A stretch of DNA of 64,000 bases from Balneolia bacterium (GTDB lineage Bacteria > Bacteroidota > Rhodothermia > Balneolales > Cyclonatronaceae): the NCBI GenBank assembly GCA_022565795.1, contig JAIUMA010000001.1, forward strand, positions 1-64,000, written 5' to 3'. The notes below the pieces were generated by a model. It saw nothing but the letters and a program-made list of their open reading frames with translations. It was not told the DNA's origin and searched no databases. This document shows, piece by piece, positions 17,031-25,669 of this stretch (its first letter is position 1; each line of letters begins with the position of its first letter). Position numbers and translations under genes: made by a program.

Positions 17031-18905
17031 TTGAGTACGAGTACATCACCGGAAAACGTAATACATGTTCTTTCGAACGAGCTGGCCAATAAAATTGCGG
17101 CCGGTGAAGTCGTGGAAAGACCTGCCTCGGTTGTAAAAGAGCTGCTGGATAACTCGATTGATTCCGGTGCAGACTTTATTCGTTTGCTTATTATAAATGC
17201 AGGTCGCACGATGATTCAGGTAACCGATAACGGTTGCGGCCTTTCCAAAGCTGATATTCCGCTCTGTTTCCAAAGGCACGCCACATCGAAAATCAGCACC
17301 GTCGAAGATTTGTATAACATACATACGCTCGGCTTTCGGGGCGAGGCTATGGCGTCGATCTCATCGGTTGCGCACGTTAACCTGAAGACCAAGCGTATAG
17401 GTGATGATTCCGGCTGGGAGTACGACATCAGGGGCGGAACACCATCTGATATTATTCCAGCAGCTACCGAGCCGGGTACAACGGTAAGCGTCAAAAACCT
17501 TTTTTTCAACGTTCCTGCACGACGTGCTTTTCTGAAAACTGATGCAACTGAGCTTCGTCATATCATCATTACCGTACAGCAGGCGGCTCTGGCCCATCCT
17601 GAGATCAGCTTTGAGCTAATTGACGACAAGGAGAACATCTATAAACTTCCGGCCTCGTCTCTGGCTGATCGAATTGCCGGAATTTTTGGCAAGTCGTACA
17701 AAGCAAGTCTCATTCCCGTTCAGGAGTCAACCAGCGTAGTTTCAATTAAAGGCTATCTGATCGACCCTAAAATGGCGAAGAAAAACAGGGGAGAACAGTT
17801 CCTGTTTGTGAACGGCCGGCCATTTATGCACCGCCATCTTAATTACATTATCCAGTCTATTTACAGCACGTGGATTGGTAAAGAGCAGTATCCGTTTTAT
17901 GCCTTGTTTTTTGATGTTGACCCGCAGAAAGTGGACGTAAACGTTCATCCTACAAAACTTGAGGTAAAATTCGACGATGAGCGCAGCGTTTCCACATTCA
18001 CCCGTTCTATTATAAAGCGGGCGCTCAATGAACGTTTTCAGGTACCCGATGTGAGTGGTGGTGTTTTTGGTGATGAGCTTCAGGGCGGAGGCTCATCCGG
18101 ATCATTTTCTTTTGAAAGTGGCTTCTCTGCTCCTCGGGATTCGTTTTCGAATCGCTATCAGCGTGGATCCGATCGCACTGGATTTCAGCAGAGCGGTATT
18201 TCGGGAACTGAAATTATGGAAAAGCTCTATCCATCTGTTGGTACAAAAGGCGAAAGCAGTCAGACAGATTTGAACCCCGAGGGTGAGACTGGAAATCCGC
18301 TACTGTCCAGACACCGTAAGCCCCAGGAGAAGCACTACGACCGTGGTCGCGGATTCTGGCAGCTTCACGACCAGTATGTTATTTCTCAGACGCGCTCAGG
18401 CATGTTTATCGTAGATCAGTATTACGCCCATATGCGCATCATCTATGAAAAAGCTCTCAGTAGCACTGAGACTGGTCTTCCAAGCACACAGCAGCTGCTA
18501 TTTGCTCAGTCGATAGACTTTTCGGCATCAGACTTCACCCTTTTAAAAGAGGTGCTGCCCACGCTCAAGAAAATTGGTTTTAATATTCAGCTTCTCAGCG
18601 GCAACTCAGCGCTTGTATCGGGCGTACCGGCCGATTTGAATATGGGGGATGAAAAGCCAATTATCGAAACCATTCTTCAGGAGTATCAGTCGTATTCAGG
18701 TCCGGTGAAATTATCCCACAGGGAAAAACTGGTGATGTCTTTTGCATCGAAAGCCGCTATTCCACGAGGAAAAAAGCTATCCCAGGTTGAGATGGAAGCT
18801 CTTATTGATCAGCTTTTTGCCTGTGATAATCCTTTCCTTGATCCGCTCAACAGGCCGACCACCGTCTTTATCCCATTGGAAGACATACACAAACGCTTTA
18901 AATAA
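17031..18905 (+). CDS. mutL: DNA mismatch repair protein MutL
   Basis: MutL couples MutS mismatch recognition to downstream nicking and excision. The GHKL ATPase domain is intact: IAAGEVVERPASVVKELLDNSIDSGA, VTDNGCGL, RHATSKI, GFRGEAMASIS, then FVNGRPFMHRHL and VHPTKLEVKF. A variable linker (about residues 345-440) leads to the C-terminal dimerisation domain. The nuclease metal motif expected there (DQHAxxExxxxE) reads DQYYAHMRIIYE at 462-473, and the usual Cys-rich zinc motifs are missing, so endonuclease activity is doubtful. The start must be TTG 17031 (MSTSTSPENV), since the next ATG is inside the ATPase domain. 624 residues is normal. Confidence 0.96.
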   Translation: MSTSTSPENVIHVLSNELANKIAAGEVVERPASVVKELLDNSIDSGADFIRLLIINAGRTMIQVTDNGCGLSKADIPLCFQRHATSKISTVEDLYNIHTLGFRGEAMASISSVAHVNLKTKRIGDDSGWEYDIRGGTPSDIIPAATEPGTTVSVKNLFFNVPARRAFLKTDATELRHIIITVQQAALAHPEISFELIDDKENIYKLPASSLADRIAGIFGKSYKASLIPVQESTSVVSIKGYLIDPKMAKKNRGEQFLFVNGRPFMHRHLNYIIQSIYSTWIGKEQYPFYALFFDVDPQKVDVNVHPTKLEVKFDDERSVSTFTRSIIKRALNERFQVPDVSGGVFGDELQGGGSSGSFSFESGFSAPRDSFSNRYQRGSDRTGFQQSGISGTEIMEKLYPSVGTKGESSQTDLNPEGETGNPLLSRHRKPQEKHYDRGRGFWQLHDQYVISQTRSGMFIVDQYYAHMRIIYEKALSSTETGLPSTQQLLFAQSIDFSASDFTLLKEVLPTLKKIGFNIQLLSGNSALVSGVPADLNMGDEKPIIETILQEYQSYSGPVKLSHREKLVMSFASKAAIPRGKKLSQVEMEALIDQLFACDNPFLDPLNRPTTVFIPLEDIHKRFK

Positions 18906-18985
18906 TTCGAAGCTTAAGAAGCGAATGTATCGCGGCTAATCGCGGTTAAATACAGTAGAATCGTAACATTTACGCCCCTGTATTT

Positions 18986-19357
18986 ATGTATGAAGTAGCC
19001 ATTATCGAATTCGGTTTTTTGATTATCGCCCTCGCGCTCAGCTATGCGCACGTACGCTGGTTGAGATCCCGAAAAGAAACGCTTTCGCTCGAGCAGGAGC
19101 TCAAACAGCAGTTCAACAGTGAATGGAACGGCACAGATTCGGATGAAATGTATGCCTGGTATCGGGTCAGGTTTCAGCTGAACCATCTCGAAGCAGAGTC
19201 TAAAAGCTTAGTTAGAAAACTCGAGCTCGTCGATTTGTACATCAAAAGGCTGAGTTCCCATCCAATGCACAGCAGAACCGTGATTGGAGAAGATGGCCAG
19301 CTCGACATAGAGACGCTCCAAAAAGGTGACCGAAACCGGGATTTATTCGGCTATTAA
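18986..19357 (+). CDS. Small protein with N-terminal membrane helix and coiled coil
   Basis: The 123 residues start with a hydrophobic helix (about 5-25, IIEFGFLIIALALSYAHVRWL), followed by charged helical sequence with heptad-like character (SRKETLSLEQELKQQFN, FQLNHLEAESKSLVRKLELVDLYI). No known domain is recognised. It is probably an inner-membrane-anchored cytoplasmic coiled coil. It lies 80 bases after mutL and its stop overlaps the stop of the convergent gene within the shared TTAA. Confidence 0.6.
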   Translation: MYEVAIIEFGFLIIALALSYAHVRWLRSRKETLSLEQELKQQFNSEWNGTDSDEMYAWYRVRFQLNHLEAESKSLVRKLELVDLYIKRLSSHPMHSRTVIGEDGQLDIETLQKGDRNRDLFGY

Positions 19358-20388
19358 TCACGACCTCTGATTTTATCCCAAAGCTGGCCAATGGAGCCAC
19401 TTTCCCGCTCCCGGTCGATTTGAAGCTCAACGCGATGTACATCAAAGTCACGTTGTCCTTCAACCCGGTTTAGCATGTAGGAAAATGCATATGGCGTGGA
19501 ATCATCACCGGAGAATTCAGCTACTCGCCCGAATCGCAGATCATTAAACAGATACCCGAATTCTGTTACCTCTATGCTGTAAAAACCCTGACTAACCCAT
19601 TTCAGTCGCTGGACGGAGCGCTTGTCTGAATATGGTAGTAGTAAATGATGATTACCCTCACTAAGCTCAAAATCGATATTCGGATTGCCGTCTGCTATTG
19701 AATAGTAGCCAACAAGATACTGATCGGTACCTTCGACCTTTGCTATCCCGCGCCAGAGCAGATTATTTAGCAGGGTAGGCTTCACGTCAATATGAGACGC
19801 CTCAACACCTCTGTTTTCCAGCGCCGACTGAAATCGGGTATCTACGTGCACTTTATTGAAAACCGTAAAGGCAAGATACAGGCAGGCAATGCAAATTGAT
19901 ATAAAAGCTGTTCGTTGTCTGTTGAATGAGCTTTTTCGTGGAATAAGCAAGATTATGACACCAACAAGCAGTGGAAGCGTAAAAATCGGATCCAGAACAG
20001 AAATAGTGCTTAGACTGATGGCTTCATTGGTGAACGGCAGAAAAACCTGAGTTCCGTAGGAGGTAAAGCTGTCAAGCAGGGTATGGGTGAACTGGGCAAG
20101 AAATACCAGTAGCGTCCACTGTTTCCAGTTTACGGGTTCACGTGCGTGCACCTTAGAAATAAACCACCCGTAAAGCGGACTGATGAGCAGAATAAAGAAA
20201 ATTGAATGCGTGATACCTCGATGGAATATGATTTTGTCCACATCATTCATTAAAACGCCAACAAGAACATCCAGATCAGGCGCAGTTGCAGCCAATGCTC
20301 CCCAAAGCATAGCTTTTTTTCCCGCTTGTTTGCCAAGCGTGGCTTCTCCGATTGCGGCTCCAAGAAGTACGTGTGTTAGTGAATCCAT
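19354..20388 (-). CDS. Membrane-bound metal-dependent hydrolase, YdjM/DUF457 family
   Basis: The 344 residues begin with MDSLTHVLLGAAIGEATLG, the His-containing opening of the YdjM/YbcI family, then AATAPDLDVLVG and HRGITHSIFF, which hold the other conserved Asp and His residues of the predicted metal site. Four or so membrane helices follow up to residue ~180, and the C-terminal half is soluble. Family members have been linked to membrane lipid or DNA-damage stress, but no reaction is established. It is the only gene on the reverse strand here and is convergent with its neighbour, sharing stop-codon bases. Confidence 0.85.
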   Translation of the reverse strand: MDSLTHVLLGAAIGEATLGKQAGKKAMLWGALAATAPDLDVLVGVLMNDVDKIIFHRGITHSIFFILLISPLYGWFISKVHAREPVNWKQWTLLVFLAQFTHTLLDSFTSYGTQVFLPFTNEAISLSTISVLDPIFTLPLLVGVIILLIPRKSSFNRQRTAFISICIACLYLAFTVFNKVHVDTRFQSALENRGVEASHIDVKPTLLNNLLWRGIAKVEGTDQYLVGYYSIADGNPNIDFELSEGNHHLLLPYSDKRSVQRLKWVSQGFYSIEVTEFGYLFNDLRFGRVAEFSGDDSTPYAFSYMLNRVEGQRDFDVHRVELQIDRERESGSIGQLWDKIRGRD

Positions 20389-20473
20389 TCACTCTTTTAT
20401 CTAAATTTAGCTATTTTAGCGACTCTAATTAATTGAATAAAACTAACAGTAAACCCAACTCAGGCATTTCATC

Positions 20474-20965
20474 ATGGCTTCATTCGACGTTGTAAACGAG
20501 ATTGATCTTCAGGAAGTAGATAACGCAATTAATAATACTCAGAAGGAAATCAGCACAAGGTATGATTTTCGGGATTCAAAAACCGAGGTAGAGTTTAATA
20601 GAAAGTCGAAAACTATTTCGGTTACCTGCGAAGACAGTATGAAGCTAAAAGCCGTGCGTGAAATGCTTGTGAGCAATTTCATTAAGCGCAAGCTGGATCC
20701 CAAAAGTATAGAGTTTAAAGAGGCTGAAGGCACCTCTCATGGCGGACTAAAGCAAGCTGTTGTACTTCGTGAAGGCATCGACCGGGATAACGCGAAAAAG
20801 ATTGTGAAGAAAATAAAGGACAGCAAAATTAAAGTTCAGGGTGCCATCCACGATGACAAGGTGCGCGTAACGGGCAAGAAAATCGATGATCTCCAGGAAG
20901 TGATGGCCTTGTTAAAAGGAGCTGATATCGACTTGCCGCTTCAGTTCAATAATATGAAAAGCTGA
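20474..20965 (+). CDS. yajQ: YajQ-family nucleotide-binding protein
   Basis: The 163 residues match the YajQ/UPF0234 family end to end: MASFDVVNEIDLQEVDNAIN, ISTRYDFRDSKTEVEF, the central GGLKQAVVLREGIDRDNAKKIVKKIK, and the closing ALLKGADIDLPLQFNN. Members have two ferredoxin-like domains, and some bind cyclic di-GMP to act as transcriptional co-regulators; whether this one does is unknown. It is monocistronic, divergent from the YdjM-type gene and convergent with the patatin gene at a 24-base distance. Confidence 0.95.
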   Translation: MASFDVVNEIDLQEVDNAINNTQKEISTRYDFRDSKTEVEFNRKSKTISVTCEDSMKLKAVREMLVSNFIKRKLDPKSIEFKEAEGTSHGGLKQAVVLREGIDRDNAKKIVKKIKDSKIKVQGAIHDDKVRVTGKKIDDLQEVMALLKGADIDLPLQFNNMKS

Positions 20966-20989
20966 TTGAGCCCGGTTATTACCAGTGAA

Positions 20990-23230
20990 TCAGAATCGAA
21001 CGCCTACAGAGTAGTAAATCATAATCGGGTTGCGCTTACTTCCCATGAAGGATACACGGAAAGGCGCAATCCGGCTATCCCATCCCGCACCTATACTCCA
21101 TCCAATGCGGAGCGGGGTATTTGCAAAATCAATTTCATCAAGTGCTTCCGTACTGGCTATGTTCCCACGCGTGCTTAGATAATAATCCGAAAAAATGCGG
21201 TATTGAAATCCAAGTTGTGCAACTCTCACATTGCTTGAACCGAGTTCATAAAGTTGATATCCAACAAAGTCGGGATAACCTCCGAGGTGAAACTGCCGGT
21301 GAAGCGGAAGGTCGCTGGTTGCATAACCGATCTTACTCCCCAGTAGCATCACAAGCGGGTCCGATAGTTGAATATGACCATTCCAGAGAAAACGCGCCTG
21401 AAAGTAGTTAATTGAAGTATCGAATACATCCACTGATTGTGAAGCCTCAAGATCTATTTTATGACCGCGCTGAGTGAAGTTGAGCCGGTCGAGGTTATCA
21501 TAATTCATTCGGGCAATAAGCTGACTAATGCTCGTCGAGCCAAAAGGGAAGTCCAGTTCACCAACCCTGGTGGTGATATCAAAGAACTCCTGCCTGACAC
21601 CCATTGAAAATTGGATTTTATTATTTACGAAGGGAACAGCCATCGCTTCCAGAAATACTGAATTTGTATTAAAACTCGAGATCCGGTCGCCAGCAGTGTT
21701 GAAGGTGTCGATGCGATAGAGCGAATAATTAAGGCGCATGCTTAGTGCAAAATTCGACTCGTTGGTGAGATAGTTAAAAAAGCGGGCGTCCACATAAGGT
21801 TCCTCACCAAGCTTTACATTAAGCCGGGTTACCGAATTGGGATAGAGTAAATTTCTGAAAGTTGTATTCAAAAGAATGGAAGCCCGCCGCAGATTATCAT
21901 AATTGAAGCCAAATCGGAAAAGGTCAAGCTGTCTTTCTAAAACTTCTACCTGCAAAATATAGGCCCCTTCAAAATCTTCATCATTGAGAAGTTTATAACT
22001 AACGCTGTTGTAGAATTGAAGCCCGTAGATATTTTCAATCCCGAGCGTGATATCCTCAAGGGTGATATAGGTGCCCGGCTCAAGCATAAGCTTGGATTTA
22101 ACCTGATTCTCAGATCCATCATCTACGCCAAGAATCTCAATTTGAGACATGTAAATCATGTTTTCCCGTTCGGCTATGGCAGGATAGGTAGGAAGCGTCC
22201 CTCTGGCTTCATTCAGCTGGTCAGCTAATTCTTTGAGTTCGTCATAATACATTCTGGCAAGCTCTTCACCTTTGTCAACTATATCTTTAGCTTTATCAAA
22301 ATCCAGAATATTGAAATCAAATATATCATGATCTACCATCATGATGTCGGTTAACTCCATCGAACGATGTATATTCTTACTGATCTGGAATGAAACGGTT
22401 TGATCCATAATATCCAGAATGTTGAATATTTCGTCTGCGCCCATGAGAGGCGAGCTGACATTAACCCCGATTACGATGTCAGAACCGAGCTCCAGGGCTT
22501 CTTCAACGGGAAGGTTACGAACTACGCCACCATCAATCAAAATTCGGCCGTCGACCCGTTTGGGCATAAATACGCTCGGGATCGAAATACTGGCTCTGAT
22601 GGCCTCAGCCGGAAATCCTTCAGTAAACACGACGGCTTCACCGGTTTCCAGGTCGGTAGCGACGCAGGCAAATGGTATGGGAAAATCCATGAAGTCCTGA
22701 TGCCCCGGATAGGGCCAGGTAAGTTGGTTTAAAAGCATTTCAATACGCTGGCCGGCAACTACTCCTGAAGGCAGCCCTATGGACTTTTCGATAATGGGCA
22801 GGGTTACAAGGTAAACGCTGTCCCAGTCTTTCTCCTCCATAGGTATGTGACGACGACGAATTTCATCTGAAAAAAGGTCATCCCAGTCGAGACTGAATGC
22901 AAGGTTTTCAATAAACTCGATGCTGTACCCCATAGCATACAAACCACCAACAAGTGCGCCCATGCTGGTGCCGGTAATGTAGTCTATTGGCATGCCTACT
23001 TCTTCCAATACTTTGAGTATACCAAGATGCGCAAAGCCTTTGGCTCCGCCACCACTGAGCGTAAGCCCGAGTTTTGTTTCGGAAGTAATTTCGGGAAAGT
23101 TGCTTTCCAGGCTGTCGTACGTGACGGCATTGCTTGCAATCAGGTCGGAAGGGTTGAAAGCAGCAAGCGATAATGCAAATAGTGCGATAGTTACAGCCTT
23201 GGTTAAAATAGGCGGCAGATGATTTTTCAT
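20990..23230 (-). CDS. Outer-membrane patatin-like phospholipase with C-terminal barrel
   Basis: About 746 residues from ATG 23230 (MKNHLPPILTKAV), which gives a clean Sec signal peptide; earlier in-frame starts at 23242 (ATG) and 23260 (TTG) only lengthen it. The patatin domain has the oxyanion loop SGGGAKGFAHLG, the nucleophile Ser89 in GTSMG and the Asp233 of DGG, so the Ser-Asp dyad is complete. A POTRA-like segment follows (about 360-430), then a surface-antigen/BamA-type beta-barrel ending in Phe (MIYYSVGVRF), as outer-membrane proteins do. This is the architecture of PlpD-like type Vd proteins; the substrate is presumably phospholipid. Monocistronic by spacing. Confidence 0.9.
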   Translation of the reverse strand: MKNHLPPILTKAVTIALFALSLAAFNPSDLIASNAVTYDSLESNFPEITSETKLGLTLSGGGAKGFAHLGILKVLEEVGMPIDYITGTSMGALVGGLYAMGYSIEFIENLAFSLDWDDLFSDEIRRRHIPMEEKDWDSVYLVTLPIIEKSIGLPSGVVAGQRIEMLLNQLTWPYPGHQDFMDFPIPFACVATDLETGEAVVFTEGFPAEAIRASISIPSVFMPKRVDGRILIDGGVVRNLPVEEALELGSDIVIGVNVSSPLMGADEIFNILDIMDQTVSFQISKNIHRSMELTDIMMVDHDIFDFNILDFDKAKDIVDKGEELARMYYDELKELADQLNEARGTLPTYPAIAERENMIYMSQIEILGVDDGSENQVKSKLMLEPGTYITLEDITLGIENIYGLQFYNSVSYKLLNDEDFEGAYILQVEVLERQLDLFRFGFNYDNLRRASILLNTTFRNLLYPNSVTRLNVKLGEEPYVDARFFNYLTNESNFALSMRLNYSLYRIDTFNTAGDRISSFNTNSVFLEAMAVPFVNNKIQFSMGVRQEFFDITTRVGELDFPFGSTSISQLIARMNYDNLDRLNFTQRGHKIDLEASQSVDVFDTSINYFQARFLWNGHIQLSDPLVMLLGSKIGYATSDLPLHRQFHLGGYPDFVGYQLYELGSSNVRVAQLGFQYRIFSDYYLSTRGNIASTEALDEIDFANTPLRIGWSIGAGWDSRIAPFRVSFMGSKRNPIMIYYSVGVRF

Positions 23231-23301
23231 GTCCTTATACATTAAAGAATACCGGCACAATATTTAATGCCGTATAGTATATGCTGAAGCAGTTAGCTTA
23301 T

Positions 23302-24252
23302 CTATACGTATTTTTTGAGGATCTCGGAAAGCGTATGGTCAAATTCTGGAGTTATTACCGGCGTGAATTCTTCACCTGTAAGAACACGATAAAGCTGCGC
23401 ATACTTTTCGAAAACTTCAATACGAAAAGAGTCGGGCAACATCGGAAGCGTTTGCCCCGGTTTACCTGTAAAGTTATGGGCTTTAAGCCATTCGCGCACA
23501 AACTCTTTTGAAAGCTGTTCAGGCTCTTCACCCGTATTGGCAAAAGTTTCGAACGACTCTTTGTAGAAGTAGCGAGATGAGTCTGGTGTGTGAACCTCGT
23601 CGATAAGCATCAATTTTCCGTCGAGAAGACCAAACTCGTATTTGGTATCGGCGAGTATAAGTCCCTGACTGGCAGCTACTTCAGTGCCTCTTTTAAAAAG
23701 TTTAAAGGCAACATCTGTAACCTCATCCCAAAGTTTCTTCGAGATCAGCTTACGGTCGACGATTTCTTTATGGGTGATGTCTTCGTCGTGGCCTTCGTTG
23801 GCTTTTGTTGTAGGCGTGAGAATCGGATCGGGAAAAGCATCAAACTGCTTCATATCGTCGGGCATAGACTCGCCGCACAAAATTCGAAGCCCGGAGGAAT
23901 ATTCGCGCCACGCATGGCCGGTAAGATAGCCGCGAACTACGACTTCAACAGGAAGAGGTTCACACTTGTGGGCTATTGTAATATTCGGATGCGGAATGTC
24001 GATTATGTGCGTATCGATAATATCTGTAACCTTTTCCATCGAAAAGGCTGCAATCCGGTTTAGAATCTGGCCTTTGCAGGGGATAGCTTCACCCAAAATA
24101 TGGTCGAAAGATGAAATGCGGTCGGTAGCTACAATGGCAAGCGTTTTGTCATTGAGTTCGTAAATATCACGTACTTTACCGCGTTTGGGTTCAGGAAATC
24201 CTTCTGCTGAGGTAAGGTTTATGCAGAATTGCAGCAGATTGTTAGTACTCAA
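23302..24252 (-). CDS. purC: Phosphoribosylaminoimidazole-succinocarboxamide synthase
   Basis: PurC (SAICAR synthase) condenses CAIR with aspartate using ATP. The 316 residues show GKVRDIYELNDKTLAIVATDRISSFD, VEVVVRGYLTGHAWREY, LILADTKYEFGL and LIDEVHTPDSSRYF, the family landmarks; the length is that of the larger, eukaryote-like and Bacteroidota form. The start must be TTG 24252 (MSTNNLLQF), because no ATG occurs before the conserved core, and this TTG overlaps the stop of the upstream regulator gene as TTGA. The two genes are therefore translationally coupled. Confidence 0.96.
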   Translation of the reverse strand: MSTNNLLQFCINLTSAEGFPEPKRGKVRDIYELNDKTLAIVATDRISSFDHILGEAIPCKGQILNRIAAFSMEKVTDIIDTHIIDIPHPNITIAHKCEPLPVEVVVRGYLTGHAWREYSSGLRILCGESMPDDMKQFDAFPDPILTPTTKANEGHDEDITHKEIVDRKLISKKLWDEVTDVAFKLFKRGTEVAASQGLILADTKYEFGLLDGKLMLIDEVHTPDSSRYFYKESFETFANTGEEPEQLSKEFVREWLKAHNFTGKPGQTLPMLPDSFRIEVFEKYAQLYRVLTGEEFTPVITPEFDHTLSEILKKYV

Positions 24253-25262
24253 GACGGGCGCCGTGTGGATTTACGTTCGATGAGCTCAGGCTCAATGATT
24301 GTTTGCTTGAGCTTGATGTTCTTGTCTTTGTAACGCTCAGAAAGACGCTGAATAGCACGGGTGCCTACATCATACATTGCCTGATCAATTGTGGTAAGAT
24401 CCATAAACTTCGAAATCTTTATGTTATCGTAGCCAACCACACCTACATCTTCAGGAACGGAGAGACCCAATTCACGTAGCGCATGAATCGCGCCAATAGC
24501 CTGTGCATCATTCGAGCAGAAGAGAGCCTCCGGAATAGAATTACGCTCCTTGAGAATCTTAACTGCTTCATACCCGGCCTCTTCGCTAAACCCGGCATGC
24601 TTTCGGGTAATACCGGTTACCAGCATATCTTCGTTCAGGGTGATGTTTGCTTCTTTTAGCGCATCACGAAATCCTTTTTCTCTTTCATCCGATACGCTGG
24701 ATTTTGTATGCGAACGAATAAGGCCGATTTTCTTGTAGCCTTTTTTTACGAGATGCTCACCGGCTTTGTATCCGCCTTTGTAATTGTTCCAGTAAAAGTA
24801 GTCATAGGAAGGGTGATTGGAGCCTACCAGAATAACAGGAATATCGTAATCGGTAAGACGCTTGTGTACCGGATCGGTTATGTCTATCGAAAAAATAACA
24901 AGACCGTCCGGAATGCCGCGATCAACAAATCGTTTGAAATTCTCTTCAGGGTCTTCAGAGCCCGTGTTATAAATAATAAAGTCGAGATCCAGTTTGCTAA
25001 TTTCATCCTTCACGCCTTTAAGTACTTCATTAAAGAAGGGTGTGGTGAAGGTTGGAACGGCAACGGCAATAATCTGTGGCTGGCGTTTGGCCAGCATGCG
25101 TGCGTTTACCTGAGGATAAAAGTCCAGTTTATCGATTGCTGCCTGGACCTTGGTTTTGGTTTCATCAGATACATACGGAGACTCGTTCAGAACTCTTGAT
25201 ACCGTAGATATGGCAACACCTGCCTCTTTAGCCACATCGTAAATTGTAATCTTTTTCGCCAT
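24249..25262 (-). CDS. LacI-family transcriptional regulator
   Basis: The 337 residues begin with the LacI helix-turn-helix (TIYDVAKEAGVAISTVSRVLNE, residues about 6-27) and hinge helix (PQVNARMLAKRQ), then a type I periplasmic-binding-protein sensor domain with VVGYDNIKISKFMDLTTIDQ near the end. The effector cannot be read off; both PurR-like (purine) and CcpA-like (sugar) members exist in this family. It overlaps purC by four bases and faces crtB across 407 bases that hold two related palindrome-like sequences, so it may control itself, purC and crtB. Confidence 0.93.
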   Translation of the reverse strand: MAKKITIYDVAKEAGVAISTVSRVLNESPYVSDETKTKVQAAIDKLDFYPQVNARMLAKRQPQIIAVAVPTFTTPFFNEVLKGVKDEISKLDLDFIIYNTGSEDPEENFKRFVDRGIPDGLVIFSIDITDPVHKRLTDYDIPVILVGSNHPSYDYFYWNNYKGGYKAGEHLVKKGYKKIGLIRSHTKSSVSDEREKGFRDALKEANITLNEDMLVTGITRKHAGFSEEAGYEAVKILKERNSIPEALFCSNDAQAIGAIHALRELGLSVPEDVGVVGYDNIKISKFMDLTTIDQAMYDVGTRAIQRLSERYKDKNIKLKQTIIEPELIERKSTRRPS

Positions 25263-25317
25263 TGGGTTATGCCACGCAGTATTGTTAGGAGAAATATGTA
25301 TGGTTAAAACAACTCTT

Positions 25318-25328
25318 TAAACCGTTTA
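25318..25328. promoter_or_regulatory. Palindrome resembling a LacI-family operator, upstream of the regulator
   Basis: TAAACCGTTTA is a perfect inverted repeat around a central C, with the central CG typical of LacI-family sites. It lies 56 bases before the regulator's start codon, where an autoregulatory operator would be expected. An AAATCGTTT match at 8503-8511 shows that such sequences also occur by chance. Confidence 0.4.
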
Positions 25329-25502
25329 GAATACACCAATTTGAAACGCGTAATCCATTCCGAGCCAATTTAAGCAATATCATTTTCAATTCAAGATGTT
25401 ATTTGCGCTCTATTGATTTATTCAGTGCAAAAATTTGCATTCACATCTGATTTATTTTTCATGGTTTATGACGCAAAATAATAGAGTTCGAAAACTTGTT
25501 AT

Positions 25503-25532
25503 TTGGCCTTCATGTGTTAACTTACATATGAT
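25503..25532 (+). promoter_or_regulatory. Candidate crtB promoter
   Basis: TTGGCC (25503-25508) and TATGAT (25527-25532) are separated by 18 bases, which would give a leader of about 130 bases before crtB. Sequence guess only. Confidence 0.3.
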
Positions 25533-25621
25533 GTTTGCATCACGCCAATGATCTGAAAAGCACGAATTGTTCCTCACCATACCTAAAAAATCCTGTTAAC
25601 CCATTCAAATAAGGAACTTTC

Positions 25622-25631
25622 AAAAGCGTTT
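25622..25631. promoter_or_regulatory. Second operator-like sequence, 38 bases before crtB
   Basis: AAAAGCGTTT is palindromic at 8 of 10 positions and shares the AAAnCGTTT core with the element at 25318-25328. It lies between the candidate promoter and the start codon, where bound repressor would block transcription. Confidence 0.35.
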
Positions 25632-25669
25632 CCACATTGTAGCGTGAAACCACTCCGACAGATCAGATC

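Larger units (their letters stand above)
25263..25669 (+). other. 407-base AT-rich regulatory region between lacI and crtB
   Basis: No gene is seen in this divergent intergenic stretch. It contains two AAA[CG]CGTTT elements near its two ends (25319-25327 and 25623-25631), a promoter-like pair for crtB around 25503-25532, and long AT-rich runs. The distance is unusual for this compact window. Confidence 0.7.
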
